From contig NZ_VKKS01000001.1 in the NCBI RefSeq assembly GCF_019402645.1, forward strand, positions 3,328,970 to 3,392,969: a DNA stretch of 64,000 nt, in the 5' to 3' direction. Shown in pieces: positions 43,165 through 52,967 of this stretch; position 1 is the first letter of the stretch; every line of letters starts with the position of its first letter. This stretch comes from Morganella morganii. GTDB taxonomy: Bacteria > Pseudomonadota > Gammaproteobacteria > Enterobacterales > Enterobacteriaceae. The position numbers and the translations under genes are program-made. The notes under the pieces were generated by a model. It saw only the letters and a program-made list of their open reading frames with translations, did not search any database and had not been told where the DNA came from.

Positions 43165-44352
43165 TCAGGATGCCATCGGTTGCTGATTCTGCAACCGGTG
43201 AGCCAGCGGCAGCCAGCACAACATCATAATTACAGACACCGCCAGCATCAGCAGGCCGACACTGCCCTGTCCGCCCTGCGGCATCAGCGCCGAAATCCAG
43301 GTGGCAACCCCGGAACCGACATTCTGTAATCCGCCCACCAGCGCACCCGCAGCCCCCGCCAGATACGGGAACGGCTCCATTGCCGCCGTGGTTGCCAGCG
43401 GGAACAGCATTCCCGCCCCGAAGAAGAACAGCGCAGCCGGGATCAGTAATGTCCAGACATTCATCACTCCCATCAGCCCCGGGATCCACATCAGAGTGCC
43501 GGCCACCAGGCAGCAGATCACAGCACACCACACCATAAAACTGAAGGATTTGCTGTCCCGCCCGGCAAACCAGGCACCGAAAAATGCCGCCGGAATCGGC
43601 AGAATAAACAGAATACTCACCGCCATACTGCCCAGCCCCAGACCGTCACGCATCAGCACACCGCTGGATGCCTCAAATACTGCCACACCTGCCAGGCCGC
43701 AAATCAGCATCGCCAGATACGGCACAAATGTCCGGTTAGTCAGCAGCAGACGGAAAGAGGCCCACATTTTGGGTTTCTCTTTCATTGGCGGGCGGGTTTC
43801 CGGCAATTTATGCCACATGTTGTAACCTACCGCCAGACCGAGCAGGAGCAGAAACGCATAACAGGCGCGCCAGCCGAAGAAAAACGCCAGGGCACCGCCG
43901 ATCACCGGAGCGATCAGCGGGCTGACCAAAATCCCCATATTCAGCAGGCTGTTGGCATAGCGCAGGGAAATCCCGGTGTATAAGTCACGCGGCATTGTCC
44001 GTGCCATCACCCCGGCCACACCGGTACCCAGCCCCTGCAAGCCGCTGGCGATCACCAGCATGGTCAGGCCCGGTGAAAACAGTGCGGCGGTCGTGGATAA
44101 TACATAGATAAATAATCCGGTGAGGATCACCGGACGGCGGCCGATTTTATCTGAGATCGGCCCGTAAACAAGCTGGGATGCACCGTAGGTAAATAAATAC
44201 GCAGCCATCACGCTCTGTACGGCACCCGCAGGTTCGCCGAAATCCAGCGCAATATCTGTTATTACAGGCACATACACCGTCTGCGTCATTTGCCCGACAG
44301 CAATCAGTGCAATCAGCATTACCAGCAGATGAAAGTTTTCCAGTTTTTTCAT
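43165..44352 (-). CDS. emrD: Multidrug efflux MFS transporter EmrD
   Basis: Drug:proton antiporter of the 12-helix Bcr/EmrD type. The 395-residue protein resembles E. coli EmrD over its whole length: VGQMTQTVYVPVI in helix 1, the MFS motif GPISDKIGRRPVIL in loop 2-3, ANSLLNMGILVSPLIAPVIGG and FFFGAGMLFPLATTAAMEPFPYLAG. In E. coli it also lies next to fpr in this region. Confidence 0.93.
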   Translation of the reverse strand: MKKLENFHLLVMLIALIAVGQMTQTVYVPVITDIALDFGEPAGAVQSVMAAYLFTYGASQLVYGPISDKIGRRPVILTGLFIYVLSTTAALFSPGLTMLVIASGLQGLGTGVAGVMARTMPRDLYTGISLRYANSLLNMGILVSPLIAPVIGGALAFFFGWRACYAFLLLLGLAVGYNMWHKLPETRPPMKEKPKMWASFRLLLTNRTFVPYLAMLICGLAGVAVFEASSGVLMRDGLGLGSMAVSILFILPIPAAFFGAWFAGRDSKSFSFMVWCAVICCLVAGTLMWIPGLMGVMNVWTLLIPAALFFFGAGMLFPLATTAAMEPFPYLAGAAGALVGGLQNVGSGVATWISALMPQGGQGSVGLLMLAVSVIMMLCWLPLAHRLQNQQPMAS

Positions 44353-44677
44353 TTTTATTGTCAGTCTTTACATTGTCACCGGGAGGGCACAGCACAATTC
44401 CGGCAGCATTAATCACGGCCGGAATCAGTCATACTTGCGATACCGTATAAAATAGCAAATTAAAAAAATTTTGGGAGATAGTTCACACATTTATTTTTGT
44501 TACCAAACGACCGTTTTTATGCTGCTTCCGGCAACTAAACTGTACAGTTCATCCTGATTTATCGTATTCATGCGACAGGATCCTCTGACGCATTTAATCG
44601 ATACATTTTTCCCTGTCGGCTTATTACACTGGTTTACATATTAATAACGACCATTCTGCGACTGACGGAGGTTATGC
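44353..44677. other. Divergent emrD-fpr promoter region
   Basis: No gene is seen. An AT-rich stretch lies at 44450-44520. No SoxS-box was confidently identified upstream of fpr. Confidence 0.4.
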
Positions 44678-45427
44678 ATGTCAAACTGGATCACAGGACG
44701 TGTCACACGTGTCACACATTGGACTGACACCTTATTCAGCCTGCATGTTCAGGCACCTGTCTTACCGTTTACAGCGGGACAATTTGCCAAACTCGGCCTG
44801 GAAATTGACGGCGAACGCATACAGCGCGCTTATTCTTATGTTAATGCACCGGACAATGATGACCTTGAGTTTTACCTGGTCAATGTCGGCGACGGCAAAC
44901 TCAGCCCCCGGCTGGCTGCCCTGACCCCGGGGGATGACTTGCTCATCACCGATGAAGCTGCCGGTTTTTTTGTGCTTGATGAAATGCCGGACTGCGACAC
45001 TCTCTGGATGCTTTCCACCGGCACCGCCATCGGCCCGTTTTTATCCATTCTGCAATACGGCAGGGATTTGGAACGGTTCCGTCATATTGTTCTGGTGCAT
45101 GCCGTGCGTTATGCCGCCGACCTGAGTTATCTGCCGCTGATGCAGGAGATACAGAAAAAAACCGGGAGTGACAAACTGCGGATCGTGACCGTCGTCAGCC
45201 GGGAACATGCGGAAGGCTCACTGCATGGCCGGGTACCGGCGCTGATCAGTTCCGGTGAACTGGAAGCCGCAGCCGGATTACCGCTGACCGCAGGAAACAG
45301 CCATGTGATGCTGTGCGGCAACCCGGAGATGGTGAAAGATACACAAAATCTGCTGAAAACAGAGCGGGAGATGCGCAAACACCTGCGCCGCAAACCCGGC
45401 CATATCACCAGCGAGCAATACTGGTAA
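44678..45427 (+). CDS. fpr: Ferredoxin/flavodoxin-NADP+ reductase Fpr
   Basis: Transfers electrons from NADPH to flavodoxin and ferredoxin; part of the oxidative-stress regulon in E. coli. The 249-residue protein has the FAD-binding RAYSYVNAP motif, the NADP-binding MLSTGTAIGPFLSIL and VMLCGNPEMVKDT, and the C-terminal aromatic SEQYW that stacks on the flavin. ACGGAGG precedes the start. Confidence 0.97.
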   Translation: MSNWITGRVTRVTHWTDTLFSLHVQAPVLPFTAGQFAKLGLEIDGERIQRAYSYVNAPDNDDLEFYLVNVGDGKLSPRLAALTPGDDLLITDEAAGFFVLDEMPDCDTLWMLSTGTAIGPFLSILQYGRDLERFRHIVLVHAVRYAADLSYLPLMQEIQKKTGSDKLRIVTVVSREHAEGSLHGRVPALISSGELEAAAGLPLTAGNSHVMLCGNPEMVKDTQNLLKTEREMRKHLRRKPGHITSEQYW

Positions 45428-45461
45428 TACCGTGACAGCGGATTCTCCCGCTGTCACCGCC

Positions 45462-45890
45462 TCAGTGGCTGTCGATTTTATCCACCGGCTGCGTGCTCTC
45501 CCCGAAACGATTACCCTCATCAAGGCTTTTGAACACACCACAGTCGAGCACCATAATCATCACGATAAAAATCGGCAGAAAACGTCCCAGTCCCCACTGC
45601 CAGAAATCACCGGCGAGGCTCCAGTCCGGTGTGGTAAGCGCCCACGCCATCACCAGCATTAACGCCCAGCCGCCGCGCTTGTTACGGTCATGCAGGCGCT
45701 TGGTAAAGATTGCCGCTGCGGGATACATCACCACCAGCACCGGCACCATAATCATTTCAACCGGTAACCGGAACAACCCCTGTAATGACATCAGGAGAAA
45801 CAGCACTGCGCCGCACACGCCGATCCCCGCCCAGAATGCTTTGCGGCCGATCCGCCCGTGAAACGAAAACGCCCATTGTTGTAGTGTCAT
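45462..45890 (-). CDS. yiiR: DUF805 family membrane protein YiiR
   Basis: A 142-residue inner-membrane protein of unknown function. It has the DUF805 N-terminal motif FSFHGRIGRKAFW and the central AAAIFTKRLHDRNKRGGW loop, with about four hydrophobic segments. Position between fpr and yiiQ and length match E. coli YiiR (146). Confidence 0.88.
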   Translation of the reverse strand: MTLQQWAFSFHGRIGRKAFWAGIGVCGAVLFLLMSLQGLFRLPVEMIMVPVLVVMYPAAAIFTKRLHDRNKRGGWALMLVMAWALTTPDWSLAGDFWQWGLGRFLPIFIVMIMVLDCGVFKSLDEGNRFGESTQPVDKIDSH

Positions 45891-45947
45891 TTCTCTTTCC
45901 TAATCGTGTACACTGGTTATATTGCAGACGGACTACAGGGAGTTGCT

Positions 45948-46568
45948 ATGAACGCAGTCAAAAAAACCGCACTGGCCGCCCTGACAGCAGGATGCACACT
46001 GCTGTCCGCCATACCGGCTGCGGCAGATGACGCGGCGTTACTTCCCATCCCCTGCCCGCCGGAAATACTCTGGCTTCAGGCGGATGCGCCCACCTTCGGC
46101 ATTACCATCCCCGTGATGCGCAAACAGTTTAACCGCAACAACCCGTCGCTGCCATTACGGGAATACAAAGTCGTGGCCTCAAACGACATTACCGCCAGCT
46201 ATCTGCGGGCGGCAACCCGCATCAACTCTTATATTTATTCTTCTGCCGTTCTTGAACGCGACAGTGAAAAAATCAAAAGTCTTCAGCTGACACTGCTGCC
46301 GGGCGCTGACACTGCTGCGGAAAAAACCAATCGCGCTCTGATGCTGGCCTATATTAAGGCACTGATTATTCAGTTCGAGCCGACACTCAATAAAAACAAT
46401 ATTGATGCCGCCCTGAGCCGGACGCTGGCGACGGATTTCAAAACCGGCACTTATGCCTCTCAATTCGGTGCATTACGCTATCTTCTGGTAGTTGATGACA
46501 AAAATGGGGTAACTTTCGCTATTGAACCGATTAAGCTTTCGCTATCTAATAGTAAAACGGCACAGTAA
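45948..46568 (+). CDS. yiiQ: YiiQ family periplasmic protein (DUF1454)
   Basis: A 206-residue protein with a signal peptide (about 1-27, ending AAADD) and no recognised catalytic motif. It resembles E. coli YiiQ (199) in length and position, just upstream of tpiA. The ATG at 45948 (GGGAG upstream) is preferred to the upstream in-frame start at 45906. Function unknown. Confidence 0.9.
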   Translation: MNAVKKTALAALTAGCTLLSAIPAAADDAALLPIPCPPEILWLQADAPTFGITIPVMRKQFNRNNPSLPLREYKVVASNDITASYLRAATRINSYIYSSAVLERDSEKIKSLQLTLLPGADTAAEKTNRALMLAYIKALIIQFEPTLNKNNIDAALSRTLATDFKTGTYASQFGALRYLLVVDDKNGVTFAIEPIKLSLSNSKTAQ

Positions 46569-46701
46569 ACAGTGGCCGAAAAGCAAAGCTATTTCGCGCC
46601 GGTTTCACTATACTGTCTCTCTGTTTGCCTGTTCGCCGCTCTGCGCGGACAATGGTAATAAAGCTTAAGTCATTTAACTCATTCCGGCAGGAGGAAATAC
46701 A

Positions 46702-47472
46702 ATGCGACATCCCTTAGTTATGGGTAACTGGAAGCTGAACGGCAGCAGTAAAATGGTTTATGAGCTGATCACAGCTCTGCGTCATGAAATCGGCAATGTC
46801 ACCGGTTGTGATGTTGCAATCGCACCACCGGCAATTTATCTCTCTCAGGCCAAACAGGTCCTGGCAGGCTCCTCCATTATATTGGGTGCCCAGGATACCG
46901 GTCTGAACCTCTCCGGCGCCTTCACCGGCGAAACCTCTCCTGAGATGCTGAAAGATATCGGCGCACAATATATCATTATCGGCCACTCCGAGCGCCGCAC
47001 TTATCATGGTGAAAGTGATGAATTAGTGGCAGAGAAATTCGCTGTCCTGAAAAAACTGGGTCTGACCCCGGTACTGTGCATCGGTGAATCCGAAGCAGAA
47101 AATGAAGCGGGTAAAACCGAAGAAGTCTGCGCACGCCAGATTGATGCGGTACTGAACACTCAGGGTGCGGAAGCCTTCCTCGGCGCAGTCATCGCCTATG
47201 AGCCAATCTGGGCTATCGGTACCGGCAAATCCGCCACACCTGCACAGGCTCAGGCAGTACACAAATTTATCCGCAGCCATATCGCGAAGAAAGATGCAAA
47301 AGTGGCAGAGCAGGTCATTATCCAGTACGGCGGTTCTGTGAATGATAAAAACGCCGCAGAGCTGTTCACCCAGCCGGATATCGACGGCGCATTAGTCGGC
47401 GGCGCATCACTGAAAGCGGATGCTTTCGGCGTGATCGTCAAAGCCGCGGCGGCAGCCAAAGCCGCAAAATAA
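46702..47472 (+). CDS. tpiA: Triosephosphate isomerase TpiA
   Basis: Interconverts dihydroxyacetone phosphate and glyceraldehyde 3-phosphate. The 256-residue barrel shows Asn-Lys analogue GNWKLNG at the N terminus, catalytic His in IIGHSERR, catalytic Glu in [15 protein letters not shown], and the phosphate-binding YGGSVN and [18 protein letters not shown] precedes the ATG. It is single-gene with its own terminator. Confidence 0.98.
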   Translation: MRHPLVMGNWKLNGSSKMVYELITALRHEIGNVTGCDVAIAPPAIYLSQAKQVLAGSSIILGAQDTGLNLSGAFTGETSPEMLKDIGAQYIIIGHSERRTYHGESDELVAEKFAVLKKLGLTPVLCIGESEAENEAGKTEEVCARQIDAVLNTQGAEAFLGAVIAYEPIWAIGTGKSATPAQAQAVHKFIRSHIAKKDAKVAEQVIIQYGGSVNDKNAAELFTQPDIDGALVGGASLKADAFGVIVKAAAAAKAAK

Positions 47473-47491
47473 TCTCCGGCTTCCGGAAAAC

Positions 47492-47519
47492 AAAAAGCGG
47501 CGAAATCGCCGCTTTTTTT
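47492..47519. terminator. Bidirectional terminator between tpiA and pfkA
   Basis: AAAAAGCGGCGA and its complement form a nearly loopless stem with A and T runs on both sides. Confidence 0.88.
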
Positions 47520-47540
47520 GTATCTGTTGCCGCACAATCC

Positions 47541-47604
47541 TCTAAATCATTCAGTATGTGGCCGGGCTGGACGAACGTGGCCACAGGCTGAAGGATGACG
47601 AGGA
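47541..47604. repeat. Truncated ERIC element next to pfkA
   Basis: It contains CAGTATGTGGCCGGGCTG and, 28 bp further on, GGCTGAAGGATGACG, matching the right half of the ERIC at 37231-37350 (CAGTATGTGACCGGGGAGC, GGGCGAAGGATGACG). The left half is missing. It ends four bases before the pfkA stop codon. Confidence 0.65.
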
Positions 47605-47607
47605 TTT

Positions 47608-48585
47608 TTAGTAGAGTTTCTTCGCGGTTTCGTACCAGTCTTTCTTAAACACCCGCTTCATATTCATTACCGCATCAATAATATCGTGATGAACCAGTTT
47701 TTCATTCTGGATCCCGACACAGCGGCCGCCGTAACCTTCCAGCAGTAACTGAATAGAATAAGCGCCCATGCGGGATGCCAGGATGCGGTCATATGCCACC
47801 GGCGAGCCGCCGCGCTGAATATGTCCCAGCACAGTTGCGCGGGTTTCGTGATGTGTTGTCGCCTCAATCTGCCGCGCCAGCTCATACACATCGGTGACAT
47901 GCTCGGTGATCGCCACAATTGCATGGCGTTTACCTTTATCAATCCCTGCTTTGATTTCTGCAATCAGCTCATCACTGCTGTATTCCACTTCATTCGGCGG
48001 CAGAACGATAAATTCACAGCCACCGGCAATGGCTGCGGATAATGTCAGGTCGCCGCAATAGCGTCCCATCACTTCCACAATTGAGATACGTTTGTGAGAT
48101 GTGGAAGTATCACGCAGACGGTCGATAGCTTCAACCACAGTTTCCAGCGCAGTGAAATAGCCGATGGTGTAGTCGGTACCCGCCACGTCATTATCGATAG
48201 TGCCCGGCAGACCGATGCACGGGAAACCCGATTCGGTCAGCTTTTTCGCGCCGAGGTAAGAGCCGTCCCCGCCGATAACCACCAGCGCATCGATACCATT
48301 TTTGCGCATATTATCAATCGCGACTTCCCGGACTTTATCATCACGGAATTCCGGGAAACGGGCCGACCCGAGGAAAGTGCCGCCCCGGTTGATTACATCA
48401 GAGACACTGAAGCGGTCGAGCTGTTTCATCCGGTTTTCATACAGCCCGAGATAGCCGTCATAAATCCCGATAACTTCCAGCCCTTCTGACAGTGCAGCGC
48501 GGACAACGCCGCGGATCGCGGCATTCATGCCCGGCGCATCACCGCCGCTTGTCAGCACACCGATTCGTTTGATCTTCTTGCTCAT
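47608..48585 (-). CDS. pfkA: 6-Phosphofructokinase PfkA
   Basis: Commits fructose 6-phosphate to glycolysis. The 325-residue protein has the ATP-site [24 protein letters not shown], the catalytic loop [16 protein letters not shown] with the active Asp, [11 protein letters not shown] and [15 protein letters not shown] with the effector-site residues. It is read towards tpiA. Confidence 0.98.
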   Translation of the reverse strand: MSKKIKRIGVLTSGGDAPGMNAAIRGVVRAALSEGLEVIGIYDGYLGLYENRMKQLDRFSVSDVINRGGTFLGSARFPEFRDDKVREVAIDNMRKNGIDALVVIGGDGSYLGAKKLTESGFPCIGLPGTIDNDVAGTDYTIGYFTALETVVEAIDRLRDTSTSHKRISIVEVMGRYCGDLTLSAAIAGGCEFIVLPPNEVEYSSDELIAEIKAGIDKGKRHAIVAITEHVTDVYELARQIEATTHHETRATVLGHIQRGGSPVAYDRILASRMGAYSIQLLLEGYGGRCVGIQNEKLVHHDIIDAVMNMKRVFKKDWYETAKKLY

Positions 48586-48945
48586 GATGACCTCTGATTT
48601 GCAGATGTAATATGTGTAAATCTGAAAAACCTGAGCGGCATGTTATCACGCTTCCCCGGTCAGGCTTCGGGAATTCACTGCTGTAACGTATTGCTGAATT
48701 GATTCACCTAATCCTATAGTAAGATAAGGTTCAGCCGGATGCACCTACCTTTGCAGATTTTTTTGTCATTTTGAGACGCCAAAATAAGTCTCCGGTTCGG
48801 TTTAAGGATACCCGAAAAAAAGAAATACGTTTCATTTTCAGCAACATTTTTTTTACATGTACTGATTTATCATCTTTTTTGCAATTTTTTACCAAAATAT
48901 CGTCATATACTGATTATCTTTCGCATCTACCAACCGGATGTAACT
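48586..48945. other. Divergent interval between pfkA and the orphan gene
   Basis: No gene is seen. It becomes AT-rich from about 48760 onwards, marking the start of the accessory segment that replaces fieF of E. coli. Confidence 0.45.
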
Positions 48946-49767
48946 ATGACAATAAGTATTTCCCATAATATCGCTGCTACAAATAATGCCGTTCTTTCTT
49001 CCCCGGAAAAAAGCCGCTCTTTTTTTTGGGTACCATCACTGATCACGATCGAAAATACCGATACTCATCCGCAGAAGACCGTGTTAATACCGGTTGATCC
49101 GTTTGCAGGTATAAAGTCCAAAATCCCGCTTTCGGCTGATATTTTTAATAAGTCGGAACTCAGTGTCAGAACCATTTCAGATAATGAGAAGCAAATTAGC
49201 TGTAGCTGGACAGAGAACATACCGACCTATTTACCGGAATACGAAGATACAGTGACCGATAAAAATGGCTTATGCCAGACATTTAATAAGGATTCAAAAT
49301 GCGATAAGTATCCGGAAAAAGGCAGAATGGATTATTTCCTGGCACTAACCGGAAAACATCCGGAACCGATGAAAAGTGATAACGATTTTAAGAGTCTGGT
49401 CAGTGATGAACATGCACTTAAGATTTCACAGATTGCACATCAGGGACACTGTGCAGCGGCGACCGTCCTTATTCATTCACTTCCTGTAATACACCCTTAT
49501 ATCCCGGTTCAGGGTGCAGATCCGGCAAGCATTTATATTGAACAGACCGACAGGAACAATTACACGATAACATCCCGTTTCACCTTTCATCTGAAAAACC
49601 AGGATACCGGGAATCTCGTACCGGATTTACAATTGAGCGGAGAACGGGTGACACAACTGCGGATCAATGAAGAACAACAGCAGGAATATGATGTTATCCG
49701 GCTGACTATCTCACATAAACAGCCTGCTGAAACCTTGCTGCTTCCGCAATTACTCCTTTCCGAATAA
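48946..49767 (+). CDS. Orphan hypothetical protein (273 residues)
   Basis: I do not recognise this protein. The N terminus (MTISISHNIAATNNAVLSSP) is Ser/Thr/Asn-rich and has no signal peptide. No membrane helix is present; the C-terminal half looks beta-rich (YTITSRFTFHLKNQ, LQLSGERVTQLRI). A CHxAAATVLIHS-like segment (HQGHCAAATVLIHSLPVIHP) lies near residue 165-184. The upstream ribosome binding site is weak. An N terminus of this kind is seen in type III secreted effectors, but that is only a compositional resemblance. It lies in accessory DNA between pfkA and cpxP. Confidence 0.72.
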   Translation: MTISISHNIAATNNAVLSSPEKSRSFFWVPSLITIENTDTHPQKTVLIPVDPFAGIKSKIPLSADIFNKSELSVRTISDNEKQISCSWTENIPTYLPEYEDTVTDKNGLCQTFNKDSKCDKYPEKGRMDYFLALTGKHPEPMKSDNDFKSLVSDEHALKISQIAHQGHCAAATVLIHSLPVIHPYIPVQGADPASIYIEQTDRNNYTITSRFTFHLKNQDTGNLVPDLQLSGERVTQLRINEEQQQEYDVIRLTISHKQPAETLLLPQLLLSE

Positions 49768-49803
49768 AAAAGCCCTCGTGAGGGGCTGTAAAAGACAGGA
49801 TCA
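49766..49803 (-). repeat. Duplicated 3' end and terminator of CpxQ
   Basis: On the minus strand this reads CCTGTCTTTTACAGCCCCTC, identical over 20 bases to the 3' part of CpxQ at 52968, followed by a terminator stem (GAGGGCT) and a T run. No minus-strand gene lies upstream of it before cpxP, so it is a displaced copy. It could also serve as a plus-strand hairpin after the orphan gene. Confidence 0.75.
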
Positions 49804-50368
49804 GAAATAAAAATCATATCCGGAGAAGAATATATATCCGGATTTACCGCACATTATGTAATTAACAAAAACAAACCGTAATAAAATATTACACCACTCA
49901 CATTATGACATAAATAATGTCATGGAAATTTATATAATATTTTTTTGTAATTATTGAATATTACTTATAACAGGATTTCAAAAAAGAACATCTGTAATAT
50001 TAAGACACACTAAATTAATATTTATTACATACCCGCCATTACTCGTAATGAGGGTATTCTCATTACACACAGCAAATCAAAAATGGAACTTAAACAACAA
50101 ATCATACTCAAAAACAGACCATGGCAGAATTTCATTCCAATCCGGGAAATAAAAAAACCATCAGATTACCTTCATTCATAATGTGCATTAAGATTCATTA
50201 CCACCAAAGAATATTAAAAAAACCACTTAAATATGCATTTTACCCCCCATTGATTAAACAAATACTAAATAAGATACTCATCTCATAAATAAAAAACACA
50301 CTTAAAAATTACCATTTAAGCCTGACGAAATGGCTTTCGTTATATTTACCGACACCAGGGAATAACTA
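49804..50368. other. Very AT-rich leader of the autotransporter gene
   Basis: No gene is seen in about 560 bp of strongly AT-rich DNA. Two perfect inverted repeats stand out: ATGACAT-N5-ATGTCAT at 49905-49923 and GTAATGAG-N6-CTCATTAC at 50045-50066. The composition would suit silencing by H-NS. Confidence 0.45.
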
Positions 50369-52897
50369 ATGAAAACAAAAAAGAAAATATTACACCTCGC
50401 TATTCTGTCCGTTATTTTCACCGCTGCACCTTCATTGGTTATGGCTGCAACATTCTGTGGTGACAGAGGCTATGTCGCTTACGGCGGGGATACTACACTG
50501 ACCGGAGAACTCACCGCAGACCAGTGCTATGAGGTTGGCGCATGGGTCGTCGGTGATCCCGCAGACTATATCGGGATCGCCAAAAATCTGACCCTGCTGA
50601 GCGGCAGTAAACTCAGTGTACTCGGTCTGTTTGAGGATTCTCAGGTTCAGGGTGGTGCTGAAGTCTGGATTGATAAAACAACACATATCGCCTGGAATGG
50701 CTATCACACCGGTTTCCCGGCCACCGGCAGCCGTATTGATATTCAGAGCGGCGGCTTAATCCGTGTTCTGGACGGCGGTATATTAAAAGATTCCGTGCTC
50801 AACGGCGGAACCGTCTATGTCAGTAATACCGGTAAAGCAGATGATCCGGGTCAATCTGAAAATAATATCGTCAACAGCAGCGGGAAATTATTTATTTACC
50901 TGGGCGGAGAATCGACCGGTACACAGGTCAATGACGGCGGTTATGAATATGTTCAGCAGGACGGAAAGTCGCTGAATACAGTTGTGAATAACGGCGGCGC
51001 CCAGATGCTGAAATCCGGCGGATTTGCTGACAGCACAATTATTAATGACGGCGGATTACAGCAACTGCACGGCAGAGGTTTTGCAGATAATACGCTGGTG
51101 AATACAGGGGCCAGGCAATACGTTGTCGATGATTCCAAAGCCACAAATACGGTTGTTGACGGCGGCCAGCAATATATTTTCCATCAGAATGCAGCCGCGG
51201 CTGCCGGTATTGCGGAATATACTCAAATAAAAAATGGCGGCGCCCAGATAATTAAAGGCGGAGGACAAGCCATTAATAACGAATTATATGACACCGCAGT
51301 GCAAAGTATTTACGACGGCTCGTCCGCGACAGATACCACACTGAATGACCGCTCCAAAAGCTGGCTGGCGGCAGGGGCACAACTCCTCGGTGTCACTACG
51401 GTTAATCAGCAGTCTCAGGTACAGCTTACCGCCGGCACAGAAGACAGACTGGCTGCGGATGCCGGGGCTTATGCGGAAAATGTCATTTTATCCGGCCCGG
51501 ACAGCACCCTGCTGGTGATCACCGGTAATACCGGGAATGCCGCATTTGCCGGTTCGCTCAGCGGACAGGGTCAGGTCCGGTTTGTCGCGCCGTTCAGCGC
51601 CGGATACAGCCACCTGACCATTGATAATCTCTCCGGCAGCCAGACATTCTATATGAACACCGCAATTGCGGAACAACAGGGTGATTACCTCACCATCCGT
51701 AACGGCAGTGGTAACCACGCACTGAATGTACAGGATTCCGGGGCTGAAATTACCCGTCCGGATGAATCACGTCTTGATTTAATCACGGACGAGAGCAGTA
51801 ATGCGCAGTTCCGTCTGAGTGCCCTCGACGGTACCAATATCAATGCGGTAGACGGCGGGACTTATATGTATTCGCTGTATCAGCGTGATGAGCAGGACGG
51901 TAAAATCTGGTATCTGGCCGCTCAGCAAGATGATGAACCGGGCGGGCCTGAAAAGCCGGTTCCGCCGGTTGTACCGGATGATAAAACCACACCATCCACC
52001 GATGCGGTGTTATCCATGGCTGCTGCGCCACAGCTGATTTTTAATCACGAACTCGACAACCTGCGGTTCCGCCGCGGCGAGTTACGGGATAATCAGGGCA
52101 CGGCGGGTGTCTGGGTGCGTCTGACCGGAGACAGAACCCGTGCCGGCACCGGACACACACACTTTAAACTGAACCAGGCGGGTTTTGAACTGGGCGCGGA
52201 TAAATCCGTCCCGCTGGAAAACGGAAAATTGTGGCTCGGCGTCTTCACCGGCTATAACGATGTCAAACTGAAACATCAGCGCGGCGGCGAAAGCAGCATC
52301 GACAGTATTACTGCCGGCGGTTACGCCACCTGGTTTTCGGATAACGGCTGGTATCTCGATGGTGTGCTGAAATATAACCATTTCAATAATGAGTTACGTG
52401 CGGTTTCCACCAACCACAGCAGCATCCGCGGGGATTATTCACAGAATGCTTACGGGGCATCCGCAGAGGCCGGTTACTCCTTTGACCTGCCGAAAGCTTT
52501 CCGGGCAGAACCGTATGCCCGCCTGAGCTATATGCGTGCAGACAGCAAATCCGTTCATCTGAATAATAATATGCAGGCAAAACCGGATGCACAGCAGTCC
52601 CTGCAATCAGAGCTCGGCCTGCATGCGGGTAAAGATTTCACCCTGAACAATCAGGTGATAATTACCCCTTACGCCACACTGGCCTGGCAGCATGAGTTTA
52701 TCAGTAATAATCAGGTGACGATTAACCAGCGTAATACCTTTGATACGGATTTCTCCGGCAACAGCCTGAAAGCCGGCGGCGGGTTAACAGTCCGTTTCAC
52801 TCCGCAGATTCAGGCGTATGCGGAAATCGATTACCGTAAAGGCAACAAAACAGAATCGCCGCTGCACGGCAATATCGGCGTGCGCTATAACTTTTAA
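50369..52897 (+). CDS. AIDA-like autotransporter (type Va secretion)
   Basis: Surface-exposed or secreted protein that carries its own translocator. The 842-residue product has a signal peptide (about 1-26). The passenger of about 500 residues is made of short Gly/Asn-rich beta-helix repeats (NTVVNNGGAQMLKSGGFAD, STIINDGGLQQLHGRGFAD). An autochaperone-like region, a Pro-rich linker (GGPEKPVPPVVPDDK) and a C-terminal beta-barrel (about 565-842) that ends in Phe complete it. AGGGAATA precedes the ATG. AIDA-type passengers often mediate adhesion or aggregation; the ligand is unknown. The gene is flanked by two copies of the CpxQ 3' end and replaces fieF of E. coli. Confidence 0.92.
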   Translation: MKTKKKILHLAILSVIFTAAPSLVMAATFCGDRGYVAYGGDTTLTGELTADQCYEVGAWVVGDPADYIGIAKNLTLLSGSKLSVLGLFEDSQVQGGAEVWIDKTTHIAWNGYHTGFPATGSRIDIQSGGLIRVLDGGILKDSVLNGGTVYVSNTGKADDPGQSENNIVNSSGKLFIYLGGESTGTQVNDGGYEYVQQDGKSLNTVVNNGGAQMLKSGGFADSTIINDGGLQQLHGRGFADNTLVNTGARQYVVDDSKATNTVVDGGQQYIFHQNAAAAAGIAEYTQIKNGGAQIIKGGGQAINNELYDTAVQSIYDGSSATDTTLNDRSKSWLAAGAQLLGVTTVNQQSQVQLTAGTEDRLAADAGAYAENVILSGPDSTLLVITGNTGNAAFAGSLSGQGQVRFVAPFSAGYSHLTIDNLSGSQTFYMNTAIAEQQGDYLTIRNGSGNHALNVQDSGAEITRPDESRLDLITDESSNAQFRLSALDGTNINAVDGGTYMYSLYQRDEQDGKIWYLAAQQDDEPGGPEKPVPPVVPDDKTTPSTDAVLSMAAAPQLIFNHELDNLRFRRGELRDNQGTAGVWVRLTGDRTRAGTGHTHFKLNQAGFELGADKSVPLENGKLWLGVFTGYNDVKLKHQRGGESSIDSITAGGYATWFSDNGWYLDGVLKYNHFNNELRAVSTNHSSIRGDYSQNAYGASAEAGYSFDLPKAFRAEPYARLSYMRADSKSVHLNNNMQAKPDAQQSLQSELGLHAGKDFTLNNQVIITPYATLAWQHEFISNNQVTINQRNTFDTDFSGNSLKAGGGLTVRFTPQIQAYAEIDYRKGNKTESPLHGNIGVRYNF

Positions 52898-52918
52898 TCT
52901 CTCGTTGTGATTCATTTA

Positions 52919-52943
52919 CGGCGGCCGCAAGGCCGCTTTTTTT
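52919..52943 (+). terminator. Terminator of the autotransporter gene
   Basis: GCGGCC-GCAA-GGCCGC followed by seven T, 23 bp after the stop codon. Confidence 0.9.
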
Positions 52944-52967
52944 CACATCAGAGATTCAGCAGATAAA

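Noticed and set aside
50750-51300. Possible CRISPR-like repeats in the autotransporter gene
   Set aside because: The periodicity is the coding pattern of Gly/Asn-rich beta-helix repeats; the units are degenerate and translated, with no constant spacer size.
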